DNA of 64,000 nt from Vicugna pacos (taxonomy: Eukaryota > Chordata > Mammalia > Artiodactyla > Camelidae). The notes under the pieces are model-generated. The model worked only from the letters and a program-made list of their open reading frames with translations, did no database searches and was not told the DNA's origin. The first letter of the stretch is position 1, and each line of letters opens with the position of its first letter. The stretch spans positions 34,647,019 through 34,711,018 of the forward strand of contig NW_027328740.1 of the NCBI RefSeq assembly GCF_048564905.1, read 5' to 3'. The position numbers and the translations under genes were made by a program. Shown here one piece after another: positions 35,480 to 46,060 of the stretch.

Positions 35480-36160
35480 AGAGGATCCATGTCCCTCCTG
35501 CGCATGCGCTGTCGGTGCCTGGTGGTCCCCTGGTTCGAAGCTCCATGTCCGAGCCGGGGATTGGCCCCAAATGCTTCTCAACTCTGTCGCCCGTTAGGCC
35601 TTTGGTTCCTGCCTGGGGCCGGGGCTTCTGGCTGTGGAAGTGCAAGGTGGGGGGCTCCAGGGAAAGGGTTCAGGCGGCTTCGGGAGGGTGATCCGCCTTT
35701 CACAGCCCCCAAGGGCGCCAGTCAGCCCGTGTTCAGCTGAATTTCTCTGGCCAGACCCTTCTGACAGCACCACCTGCCCCGGCCCCCGGCCACAGCTGTC
35801 CAGGTCCAGGTGTGCGCCTGCCACCTCTCACGCAGCCGGGATCCCCTCAGTCCACGGCTGGCGTCCCCTTCCCCTCTCCCGCCCGCGAGTCCTCTCCTCC
35901 CGGGCTTCCTCTCCTCGGCCGCCTGCCCGTCCCCACCAATGGGCGGGCTGTTTCCCGGGCGGGCGTGGTCTGCGGACCTGGACGGGAGCGGGCGGCTTAT
36001 GCTGGTGCTGGGGCTGGCCTCCGAGCGGGGCTGCAGCCCGCACCCCCCCTTTCCCTCCCCCCTAGGGCTGCCCTCCTTTCCCTTTCACCCTCCCTCAGGA
36101 CCAGCTCAGTGGCGTGTGTGCTGCTCCCCGGACTGAGAGCCTCTGGCTGTAGCGCCCAGC
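35480..36160 (+). promoter_or_regulatory. CpG island, probable TRAPPC9-copy promoter
   Basis: This is the only GC- and CpG-rich block in the window. It has a palindromic NRF1-type site (35499-35510), a CCAAT box (35936-35940) immediately followed by GGGCGGGC (35941-35948), and a second GC box CGGGCGGGCG near 35957. No TATA box is evident. A strong donor follows at 36239, and the start-codon exon of a TRAPPC9-like gene lies 4.1 kb downstream on the same strand. I infer it is the duplicated housekeeping promoter of TRAPPC9. ORFs of 95-152 codons inside it, on both strands, are typical by-products of GC-rich DNA. Confidence 0.75.
35499..35510. promoter_or_regulatory. NRF1-type palindromic site
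   Basis: TGCGCATGCGCT matches the NRF1 consensus YGCGCAYGCGCR closely, with the palindromic core GCGCATGCGC. Such sites are usually found near transcription starts of CpG-island promoters. Confidence 0.75.
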
Positions 36161-36238
36161 TTCACCTGGTGGAGTCGGGAAAAGGGAGCATCAGTGCTGA
36201 GCAAGCTTCTGTCTCCTCCCTCAGTGTTTCTGCCGCAG
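36120..36238 (+). other. Probable non-coding first exon with splice donor
   Basis: The sequence 'tgccgcag|gtaagtat' at 36231-36246 is a near-ideal 5' splice site at the edge of the CpG island. The next same-strand acceptor with recognised coding sequence is at 40321-40322. Human TRAPPC9 likewise starts with an untranslated exon before the ATG exon. The 5' limit given is only a guess; the donor position is well supported. Confidence 0.55.
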
Positions 36239-36639
36239 GTAAGTATCTTGAACACTTTCAGGTGTTATGATGGCGGTGCTTGTTGATGTCACGTGTTTTT
36301 ATAGTGAGAGGGATTAACAGTGGTGAAAGCAGGGCTTGGTTCTGTTAAAAATGAGCTGAAGGCATGAAGCTGTGATATCCTCCTTCCTTCCCTCTCCAAG
36401 GGTGAAACGTGTGACAGTCAATTTTAAAAAGATAGTTACAGTCCCTAGCTAGCCCAGCCCAGCTAGTGTGTGTTAACAGGAACAGCATCACCAGAGGCCT
36501 TGGAGACCCAGGGATATTGCAGTCCTAAGGAACTCCTGGCACAGTTTGGTTTGTATTGGTTTTTTGTTTTTCTTAAATTGTGGGACAGACTAGTGGTATA
36601 AAAAGAAAAATATTTGTCAAGAAATATTTTTTCATATAA

Positions 36640-36810
36640 CAGCGTTATTGTGATATAGTTCACACACCATGAAGTACATCCAGTTAAATGGTAAAATTCA
36701 GCAGCTTTTAGCATATTCACAGTTGTGCAACCATTATTATTCCAGAACGTTTTTATCACTTCAGAAAGAGCAGTGGAAATGAATGACCTATCCACCCCTC
36801 CCCAGTGGTG
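36640..36810 (-). repeat. L1M (L1MB-like) 3' fragment
   Basis: Shows 'ttgtgatatagttcacacaccatgaa', 'ccagttaaatggtaaaattcagcagc' and 'cacagttgtgcaaccatt', the reverse-complemented L1M 3' untranslated region. Confidence 0.75.
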
Positions 36811-37204
36811 GTTCTAAAGAAATTTCTTGGCTAATCTTGACCATAAATTCACTTGTTACATTCCAAGAAAAATCTGGTAGGAATTCTAATCAGAATTGCA
36901 ATGAATCTGTCTATCAAAACAGGAAGAATTAACGTCTTTATGGCACAAACTTCTTCTACCCATGAATATATTTCGGACCCTATATTTTCCTTTGTCCAGA
37001 GCCTGGCCCATGGGAAGTCCTCACTACTTGTTGGGCTTGTGAATGATGAGATTCTATACATCGTTAGTTGCAGCTGTAGCCTTTCACAGAAGAGAAAAGA
37101 AATCTCAGTGAAGCAAGTGACTCTCTGATGGTCAGAAAGAGTGACAGCCATTGCTGGAGTGATCCAGTGGACTTGGTGTTTACAACCAGAATTCTCCACC
37201 ACCT

Positions 37205-37535
37205 ACAGCTAAGGGGATTAGAGTGTTCTTTTATTTTTTCTTAATGGCGTTGCTTTTATTTTTACTTATTTTTTAAATTATTTTTTATTTAAGTGTAGTC
37301 AATTTACAATGTTAGTTTCAGGTGTACAGCAGAGATTCAGTTATAAACATATGCATATGTATATACATATGTTTTAGATTGTTTTTAGTATAACTCATTA
37401 CAAGGAATTGAATATAGTTCCCTGTGTTATATAGCAGGTCCTTGTCATTTATTTTATATTTACTAATTTGTATCTGTTAATCCCTCCTTTCCTGCCTGCT
37501 AAATACAGTTTGCTTTCTATGTCCATGAGTCCATT
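37205..37535 (-). repeat. L1 3' end fragment, minus strand
   Basis: Starts with T-rich 'ttttttatttaagtgtagtcaatttacaatg' and runs through 'ggtgtacagcagagattcagttata', 'gaatatagttccctgtgttatatagcagg' and 'tatctgttaatccc'. This is the artiodactyl-type L1 3' end, 5'-truncated to about 0.3 kb. Confidence 0.85.
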
Positions 37536-39074
37536 TATAGGAGCACCATTTTTCCTAGTATTATATGCTCTTTGGCTGCTTTCAGTTTCAGTAATTCCAT
37601 CTTATCTGTGGGCGCTTTTCTTCTGGTTGCCTTTATGTGGTTTGCACACGTGGTAATAGAGATCTTTATTTGGGAGAACTCCAGGTCTCGTGTAGTCCCT
37701 GGTACAGAATGCCCACTGAATTGATGATTGAACTGGGAAAAAAGCACAGTAAATGCTGGAATTTCCACTATGGTTGAGAATTCCAGGTTTCAATAACCTG
37801 TTTAGACAACCTTACTATTGGCTGCACCCATACTGGGTAATTTGGTGGAAATTCATGGTATGGTGGTGTAGAGACGGGACCTTATATTCTTTTTCTCTTT
37901 CTATTTTCTAACACTCATTTTCCTGGGCCTTCCAGATCCTCCCCCAGAAGTGCCCAGGGCTGGCTTAGTGCTGCGCTGAGGCAATATTTGTTAATAACGC
38001 CCTTTCCTCTTCTCCTCTGAGCCTCCGTTTCTTTCTGTGCACAATGAGCGCTTAGACTAGATAAATACTTTTCAGTTTCTTTTAAAGCCATGTTTCCTTT
38101 GAGAAACAGAAAATGCAAATATCTCCTCTCAACCCAACCCTTTAGATTTTGGTATGTCCTCCAAGGAGTGACATAGCTCTTTGTGAAAAATTGATGTGAT
38201 TTTGATTGCAGGTGACACAGAAAAGACTCTTCAGAGATTTATTGCAGGGAGAGGGCAGGAAAGAGGCAGTATGTGACACTTTCTAGTGTGAGCAACGGAG
38301 CAGGGACTTGGATTTAAATACGGTGTCTGACGTGGCCTCTCTCTAATCTTGTAGAATGTGATAAACTTCTCTACCTCAGTTTCTTGATGTGTCAAGTTGG
38401 GGTGATAATATTTTAAGGCTTCTGTGAAACATTATACAAATAAGACATTTGTGTCTCGGTAGAAACAAGATCTGCTAGGGATTCAGGGATTTGTTTAAAA
38501 AAAATTCTTGTCCATAGCACTCTGTCTGTGTGTATTTAGAAGTTCCTGGAGGGTGAGGGTGAGTCTAAAGTCCATTGTGGGACAGGTGGCCCATATTTCT
38601 CCGTGTCCCAGTTTACCCCCTACTCCCCAGTCCTCTTCCTCAGTCCAGGATGAAGTTCCCTAGTAGATTTACACAGAGGTCTTGTGGAAATGGCTTTTCA
38701 TTTTATTGTTTCACCAAGAAGGGCTGCCATCATGATCTCTGTGGTCAGGTTTTGAAGGGCTGCCATCATGATATCTGGTAAGAATTCTATGCAATTTGGA
38801 GTTCCAATTTAATGAAAAGAAAAAAATTACAAATAGAAAATTAGAACAAGGGTGGTGACAGGGGCTCTTTTAAGTGGACACCATTAGCTTTGTTAGCTTC
38901 AGGTGCTGTGGCCTGTTGCCACGAGGACCCATCCTCTTGCTCTGAAGTTGGAGGGACTAGTGGGCTCAGTGGGAATGTTAACTGAGTGTATCTCATGGGC
39001 TGGGCATTGTCCTATTTGTACTGTGTGTTCCTTATTTGAGACAGTGAGCTCACCTTTCCTCGATAACCTCTTTA
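37536..39074. other. Intron of right TRAPPC9-like copy
   Basis: Nothing recognised except the MIR at 38300-38460 and a short duplicated motif 'gggctgccatcatgatatct/ctct' around 38720 and 38758 (about 38 bp apart). Confidence 0.45.
38300..38460 (+). repeat. MIR SINE
   Basis: Ordered blocks 'acttggatttaaatacgg', 'gataaacttctctacctcagtttcttgatgtgt' and 'ggcttctgtgaaacattat' match MIR. Confidence 0.65.
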
Positions 39075-39235
39075 AAATATTAGACTTTTAATTTTGAGAT
39101 GTAATGTAGATTCCCATGTGGTAGTAAGAGATTATATGGAGAGGGCCTATGGACCCTTTGCCCAGTTTTCTTAATGGTTCCATCATGCAGTGTTGGGGTA
39201 CAATTCATTACTGACTCACTACCAATTTGAGGTTT
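39075..39235 (-). repeat. L1M 3' fragment
   Basis: Reads 'cttttaattttgagatgtaatg', 'gattcccatgtggtagtaagag' and 'tatggaccctttgcccagttttc', as in reverse-complemented L1M ends. Confidence 0.65.
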
Positions 39236-39394
39236 GTGTTATTGCCCTTATTTCTATTCACGATTAAACTGGGGCTTCGTGAAGCACGCAGGCCTGTCCA
39301 GGTCACCCACATTGTTAATGCAGAGTCGGGTGAACGTGGGCTTGGGATTTCCAGGCAGTACCATTATGATGGTTTGTGGCAGGGAGCAGCATTC

Positions 39395-39460
39395 ACTTTG
39401 CTTGTTTATTCATTCATTCAACAAACATTTATTGAGTAAACTCTGTGGGTCAGATGCTTT
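39395..39460 (-). repeat. MIR/L2 end fragment
   Basis: 'attcattcattcaacaaacatttattgagtaaactctgtgggtcagatgct' matches the reverse complement of the common MIR/L2 terminus. Confidence 0.65.
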
Positions 39461-39689
39461 CATAGAGTTATCTGATTCTTCAGCAGTACTGAGAATCAAG
39501 TAATGTTTATATTTTTTAATCTGAGAAAATTAGCTCTGAGAGGTTATAACCCCCCCAAAGGAAGTATAACTCATAAAGGAGGGATAGAACGTGTGTACAG
39601 TCACCTCCTTTTATGCAGGTGGTACCCTATGCATTTTACATTTTCAAACATCCGTAATCCAGATATATTCTTGTAAGGCAAGGCTTTTT

Positions 39690-39745
39690 TTTTAATTGAA
39701 GTATAGTCAAGTTTACAATGTTGTGTCAATTGCAAGGTGTTTTTT
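39690..39745 (-). repeat. L1 3' end, very short
   Basis: 'tttttaattgaagtatagtcaagtttacaatgttgtgtcaa' is the last few dozen bases of the artiodactyl-type L1, extremely 5'-truncated. Confidence 0.75.
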
Positions 39746-39771
39746 GACTTTTGAATTAAAAAATACTTTTT

Positions 39772-39893
39772 CAGGAGGGAAATTAGGTGTATTTATTTGT
39801 TTGATTTTTTAAAATGAGGTACTGGGGTTTGAACCCAGGACCTCGTACATGCTAAGCATGTGCTCCACCAATGAACAGTACCCTCTACCCCAA
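39772..39893 (-). repeat. Camelid-type SINE (Vic-1-like), near full length
   Basis: The plus strand has 'gggaaattaggtgtatttatttg', 'aggtactggggtttgaacccaggacc', 'gctaagcatgtgctccacca' and 'accctctacccc'. This is the best-preserved copy in the window, with both tRNA-like boxes and an A/T-rich tail. It lies 430 bp upstream of the TRAPPC9 start-codon exon, in its intron. Confidence 0.88.
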
Positions 39894-40322
39894 GGCAAGT
39901 TTTCTTATCCATTATTATGAAGCTTAGGAGTTCAAATAAATTGAATAGGAATCCAGATCTTTTGATCCTACTGTGGTCCTTCTCTTTATATTCTGCTGAA
40001 GGGGGTTGGGGAAGCATTTCCTTTGTTCATTTCTTTATTCAGCATTTTTGAGCAGTGACTTTGCATCAGGGCCTTGCTAGGTGCTTGGAAATAGAAAATA
40101 AGAAATGACCTTTCTCTGCAGAGGCAGGAAGCCTAGACCAAAAGCTGGGTAATGTGATCCGAGCTACAGTAGCCATATGCAGACTCTGAGGACAAACTGT
40201 ACCCTTGGATTTGCTTTGGCTTCCCTTGTCTTCTGGCTGGTACACACCAGGTCACCGCAACCCAGATGGGCCCGTAGCACACAGCAGAGAATGTACCTCG
40301 ATCTCCTCTCCCCTCTCGGCAG

Positions 40323-40895
40323 GGCCTGCAACATGAGCATCCCTGACTACGTGCAGTGTGCTGAGGACCACCAGACTCGTCCCGTTGTGGTCCAATCCAT
40401 AGAGATCATCTCAGAGGAGAATTTCTTTTGCATCTATCAGCTACTCACCTCGGTTAGCCATATCAGCCCTTGTGGCTCCCAGTGGACACTCTGTATCCAC
40501 TACAGGCACCGCTATGTGCCCGAGAATCGGTGGAGCGTCTTCCAGAAACACCCCAAGGTCGTGGGCCTTGTCACCATTACCGAATGTCTCTCTGCCAAGG
40601 CCTTCGAGAAGCTCCACATGCAGAGGAGCTGTATGGCACATCGCTTAATGACTCTCAGCTTTTTGTCTTTGTGCAGCATGGGGAGGTAGCCGAGCAGACG
40701 CGCACCGACGTTGCCTTCAATCTAAGAGTACTGCAGGGTGGTGGAGAAGAGGATCGAGGACTTCACTGAGTCACTCTTCATCTTGCTCAAGTCCAAGTGG
40801 CTGGATGGTGGCCCCAAGAATTCTGGGGACAAGATCCCCCTCCCCTGCATCCCGTTTGAGAAGGAGGAATTCATGGGACTGGACACAGACAGCAG
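40323..40895 (+). pseudogene. TRAPPC9: TRAPPC9-like start-codon exon, frameshifted
   Basis: The exon follows an acceptor 'cccctctcggcag' and ends at 'gacagcag|gtaagtt'. From the ATG at 40333 it reads [15 protein letters not shown], later [11 protein letters not shown] and [15 protein letters not shown]. Human TRAPPC9 has [26 protein letters not shown] and KVVGLITITDCFSAK. It lacks about five residues after SAK (human DWPQT). A frameshift near 40620 moves homology to a second frame ([15 protein letters not shown], then [13 protein letters not shown]). Another near 40725-40740 moves it to a third ([14 protein letters not shown] to [11 protein letters not shown]). Translation from the ATG would end at 40687-40689 after 118 codons, mostly TRAPPC9-like. 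Splice sites and introns argue for a segmental duplicate. This begins the right-hand gene copy. Confidence 0.93.
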
Positions 40896-41427
40896 GTAAG
40901 TTAACCTGGAAGCCAGTCCACCTTGGCTGTGTGCTGGATTGCTTCCCTACATCCAGAAAGGGATCAGCAAGGAAGAAGTCAATCTTGTAGCCAAGGGGGG
41001 AGGGAGGTGCAGCCCGCCGGTTTCCAGACATTTCAAAGTGAATCCGCCTTTATTTCAGAGAGATCCTTTTAGGGTTAGTGTGGACACTTACTCCCGCTTT
41101 ACAGCCAGGAACATGGCGGGACCCCTGGAGTTGCTGTCCAATAAAGTAGCCAAAGCCACTGATGCTAGGAGCACTGGGGAAGAGGCTGGACTCAGCTGAG
41201 ATGTACTGTAGGTCAAATGCACATCAGACGCTGAGGCTTGTCTAGTAAAAGTACATAAACTATCTCTCTACTTCCTATATTGATTACATGTCAAAATAAT
41301 AGTATTTTACATACAGTAGATTAAGTAAGATCTGTTCTTAAAATCACATTCTAGTATTTGTTTTTTGTTTGTTGGTTTGTTTCTTTGTTTCAAATTTTAA
41401 ACGTGGCAACTGGGAAACTTTCTTTAC

Positions 41428-41908
41428 ATGGCTCTCATTTCATTTCTGTTGCGCAGCCTGTCCTGGTACATGCTCATCCCTTTGCTTATAGATGAGATGC
41501 TGAGCCCCGAGAGGCAGAACGAGGCGCTGGTTGAGCTGCGGCTGGAGCCGCTGTCACCTGCCTCCCAGGCCCAGCACCTTTTCAGCTCAGGCCATCTCTT
41601 CCTGCCCGACAGCCACCATGCCAAGTTAGGACATCAGAAACACCGCCAGGGACTTCCTAATGAACTCCTTATGCAGGGAAAGGCGTATCACGGTGTATGG
41701 GACAGAGCAGGGAAATGTTCATTCCCACTTTGTCCCTGTGATTAAGTCAATGGCCCCACTTTGCCTCGGAAGTACAGATGAGCTCTTCTGGGCTGCCTAC
41801 CCCCCACCTTCTGCTCTGTTTCCCCGTATATCTATCATGTTTTCCCTCGGGCTGAAGAGGGTGAGATGCCTTTGCCGAGACGTGGTTCCCCTTTGCTGGG
41901 GTGAGTGA
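41428..41908 (+). other. Coding-like block of unknown origin
   Basis: An acceptor-like 'tttcatttctgttgcgcag' ends at 41456. It is followed by an open frame reading SLSWYMLIPLLIDEMLSPER and on to QAQHLFSSGHLFLPDSHHAK, with codon-like composition. An overlapping frame from 41660 (MNSLCRERRITVYGTEQGNV) continues to a donor-like 'ggtgagtg' at 41899. I do not recognise the protein and it does not match the TRAPPC9 segments I can recall. It could be an exon or retrocopy fragment of another gene with one frameshift, or chance open reading in GC-rich intron. No function is proposed. Confidence 0.25.
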
Positions 41909-44879
41909 GGGAAGCTGTGTCCCCCCGGCCTACGGCCTCGGTCCTTGAGTCTGGAGAGGGCTCATGGTGGTCCCACAGGTGGCGGTCAGAAGACCTGGCA
42001 TGTGCTACCGGGCCCGCTTTGGAGGTGGTGCTCTGTGATTCTTGAACTTACCTAAGATCAGATCCTACTTTCTGGTTGTTGGTAAGTTGGAGGAGAAGAT
42101 GCTAGGGAATTAATAAAAAGAATGTCTAGACCAGCCCTGTGAGTGAGAAGCACAGGGGACACTAGTCCCACCTGCGAGAGCCCACCTAGCAGGCTCTGGA
42201 TGAATTTTCTGTTCCTCCCCAGAAATACCTCTATGGCTTAAGGAAGAGGAGAGGCATGTCGTGGCCATGATCTGTACTTGTCCTCACAGGGCCCTGTGAT
42301 CTACATGCCCGCACTCCCCATCTGCTTCTTGGAGATGAGCTGGCATGTTTAGGAGCCTGGGCACTGCTGAGGGCATAGCTCCCAGCACCGTGCTACACAG
42401 AGTCTCGCTCCGTTCACCTCATCTGTCAACTCCTGCTGAGGCCCCAGACATTAGTCAAGTAGGTGCATCAGCGAAACCTAAGCAGGGACCACCTTCTCCC
42501 CCTGGACAGACTGGTGAGTGAGCAGTGGAAGCCTGGAGCCCTGCCCCAGCCCCCACGCCAGTGCCACTTCTTTTGTCATAGGAGGCACTGGTGACATTTT
42601 TGCTCAACAAATGCTTGTCTCTGAGTCTGCAGACCCACCAGAGAATGCCAGCTTGTTTTTGCCTTTTGAAGTCTGCCCTTGGGACTTGGCGGAGTAGCCG
42701 GATGTGTACTTAGCCCACAGTGGTTCAGCGCATTAAACCTGCCTCCTTGTGGGTCTGTCTATTCTGGTACCATAAGGGCTCAGCCAGCATCTGAACGTCA
42801 TTGAGATAACGCGGCCAGTGAGCTCGGGTCAAGCAGATTCTCCTCCAGTCACTTTTACTCCATTGTTTCTTTTACTATTCCACAGTCATTAATTTTTTAA
42901 ACAATGCTTTGGTGCAGGAGCAGAGCCTCATTCTCTCCTGCTACTCTTGGTGGAAGTGAGTAAAACGGTCCAGACTGAAATGCGACAATAATTTGTAGCT
43001 CAAAAGCTGCCTAGTCGCTTGTAGGTCGAATTTTGGTTAGGGGAGCTGAACACGTTGTGGTCCCCCGGCAGCGCCGCTCCCCTCAGGCCCCTGCTTTCCC
43101 TTGAGCAGGAGGTGAGGTTGGGCCTCACCATCCCCGCGTCCCTGGCCTCACACACTCACATAAATTCTTGTACATGCAGTCAAAATTATTTTTGTTCTTG
43201 TGTGATTCTAATTTTCTCTTGTTCCTCTTTTCCTTTTTCTTTACTCCTTTTTCACTTGTACTGCCCAGTGAGCATGTTGTTGCTTCTGAAAATGTGGGCT
43301 GTGCACACCCTGCATTTGAAATAGCCAGATTGCCCTCCGTACAGTCTCCATCGCTTTAAAAAGCAACAACTTAACAGCTGTTTTGATCCATCTATTATCT
43401 TAGTCATTTTTTATTTTCTGATTATTTGGAATATTTGCTTTGTTAGCTCATCACCCACTGGTGTTTGATACCTGTTGAAATCCTTGCTTTTGAGGAACAT
43501 GTTTGGTCCTCCTTTTATTTGGTGACAAATGCGCCCTTATTAAATTTGTTTCATTGATTTGAAGAAGTAAGATGTGAATTGATTTAGTCGGCTGCTCAGG
43601 GATTCTTTTCATGGAGTATTTAAACTTGTAAGGTCAAACTCTGCAGCATTTTGCTCGATTCCTGCTTTTACACAAACGTGCTCAGCACGCGGTTCCTGGC
43701 TGTCGCTGTGTGACGTGCGTGACGTCGCTTCCTGGCCGACGGTCACTGGTGAGGTTGTGGCCGCCACGGAGGTGACAGCTGCAGGGGACGCTGTTGGAGG
43801 AAGCGGTCACCGTTTGGTTCTTTAATTTTTTTTTTTTGCATTCAACTTCCCCGTGCCATTTACTTTACTTTGCCTTCATAAAGGGGCAGAATTGGGTCTA
43901 AAATCCATGCCACTATTTTTTCCCTTTACGAGGCTGGTTTTTCTGAGTATCAGGACAACATGGCCTTCTCCTAAGTAGCTGGCTCACCTGGATCTGTTGG
44001 GCAAAGGGACTGCTAAAAGGGCCGTAGCTTCCTCTCTGCTCCAGCCAGTGGGCATTCAGAGCTGGGTCTGTGGTTTGCCTCAGCAGCCGTGCAGACCTTC
44101 CTGCCTCGGCCTTTACTTTTAACCCATGTTGGCAGTAAAGAGCTGAATCCGTTTCTGTTGCAGCTGACGCCCACCACGTGGGCCCCCTAACGTGTCGTTA
44201 GTTTGTGGTAGTCAGTCCCCAACACCCCAGTCAACAATGAAGGAAGATGATTTGTCCAACCCAGGACCTTGGATTCTCAACCCTACCCTGGTTCATCTCA
44301 CCTGGTGGAATTGTTTGGCCACCACCATCATGCTGACCATGAGGCCTTGTTTCTCCTTTCATGCTCTGGTCCAAATGTGGACACTTCATTTTTCACTGAA
44401 TTTGTCTCGCTTGAGACAGGCCAGAATATCTGAATGAGTCCATCACATTCTGGGTGGGGAACAGAACAGAAGTAAGTGTCGCAAGTAGATGGAGTCTAGG
44501 CTGTCCGGGTTGGCAAATGCAGGCTGGGATCTGTGATGGCTGGGCTGTACACTGGACACAGGCCTTTCCCATGGCTCCTGAGAGCCCATGAGTTGAAGTG
44601 ATAACAGCCTTGCGTGGGTTCCCCCATCCTCATCTGCTCATTGGCAAGTGTGTCTGCTAATTAGGAGCTCCCCCAGACCTCGGGCCCTTCAAAGCTCAGA
44701 CCATGGGAGAACCTTGAGTCCCTTCTCCTGGGCCTCCTGTGTGAGAATCCACTGCCTTCTGAGGTGAACAGCGGCAGGAGATGCCTCCCCATCCAGGGAG
44801 CACCCTATGGAGGACTGTTAGTGCACCATGCTGTGAGCTTGTGTGTTTCCGGCCATGGTCCCTACAGAACTACACTTGA

Positions 44880-45215
44880 GATGGGCTTATTGATGGAGAT
44901 AACAGGACTGATTCCAGGGCAGGGCCTGGGGGAGGGAACAGTGGAAATTGAATGTGACCTCAGACACCTCGGTGGGTGCTGGGGCTGTTACTAAAATGGG
45001 GAGTCTGGGAGATACCTGACAGGAATGGAATTCCAGAGTAAATGGTGGACATGAGGCATTTTTAAGATGCCATTTGTCATCCAAATTAGGACTTCAAAGA
45101 GGCACTCGGGTCGATGAGCCTGGGGCTCAGGTGAAGGAGCCGGACTAGAGATACACGTTGGGAGTCGTCATTCTTAGCTGGTGTTCACAGCCTTGCATGT
45201 GAATTAGATCATCTC
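44880..45215 (+). repeat. Ancient mammalian interspersed repeat, family unresolved
   Basis: The run 'gatgggcttattgatggagataacaggactg ... ctggggctcaggtgaaggagccggactagagatacacgttgggagtcgtc' matches a text pattern common in mammal genomes ('gagctcaggagagaggtctgggctggagatata...gggagtcatc'). The same family seems present near 12150-12400. Confidence 0.4.
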
Positions 45216-45924
45216 GAGAGCTGCAGACTGAGACTGAGGGGGGCAGGGCTGTGTCTTGGTTGGAGGAAAGCCCAGACCATACAGCTCTGGTGTGTCAGTC
45301 AGTGGCGTTTGCCATTTTCAAAGCAATGCCAGTTATCCTTAAGGGGCCAGGGGCTGGGCAGGGCCAGCCAGGAAGAAATTTGAAGGGAGGGTCGTGGCCA
45401 CGTGTGCGTCTTGGGAAGGTGCAGAGGCTGCAGGGTACGGGAGGGTAGACTCCTCAGAAGCTAGAGTTGCAGTGAGGAGTGGGGAGAAGTTAGTCACAAT
45501 CACCTGTGAGGGAGGGAGGGAGGCCTAGGGAGCCCCACCTTACCGGACTCGCTTTCCCATGAACAGAAGGCAGTCAGACAGAGGATCTGAGGTGAGAAGG
45601 GATGGGCACTGGGAGGGGAGCCAACCTGGAGAATGGTGCTTGCAAAATTCTGGAATAGTCTCCCTGAAAAATAGAGTTAAAAATACCCAGACTCTTAAGA
45701 ACATTGTTAGTGACTTGGGAGGAGGCAGTTGTTTTTCTGGCCTCCTAAGGGTAAGGCATGTATCCAGGGATACACAGAAGATACGGGCAGTCTGTTCCGG
45801 GGGCTTGATCGTTACCGGGGGAACAGTGCAAGTTTAAAGGGGGAGAAGGGCAGCGGAGGGAAACTAGCCAGGCCCCGTGTCAGGTACCAGTCGGCCGCCC
45901 TACTTGCGTGTTTCATTCACATCC

Positions 45925-46060
45925 ATGCCTCCCAGGTGGGCGGTGGCAGCCCCCTTTTGGGGATTGGGAAGCCTTCTCAGAGGGGTTAAAGAATTGGTCC
46001 ATTTAGCGACTAGTAAATGCTGTAGCAGGATTCAAGCAGGGCCTTGTCAGAATTCAAGGG
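45925..46060 (-). repeat. MIR-like fragment, minus strand
   Basis: Ordered blocks 'gggattgggaagccttctcagaggggttaaagaattgg' and 'gactagtaaatgctgtagcaggattcaagcaggg' match reverse-complemented MIR. Confidence 0.55.

Noticed and set aside
35594-36270. Several 70-152 codon ORFs on both strands in the CpG island
   Set aside because: GC-rich DNA has few stop codons; products are proline/arginine-rich and frame-independent. The island is better explained as a promoter.
40177-40332. Upstream in-frame ATG extending the TRAPPC9-like frame to 170 codons
   Set aside because: The extra 52 codons lie in the intron before the splice acceptor at 40321-40322 and do not resemble TRAPPC9; the native ATG is at 40333.
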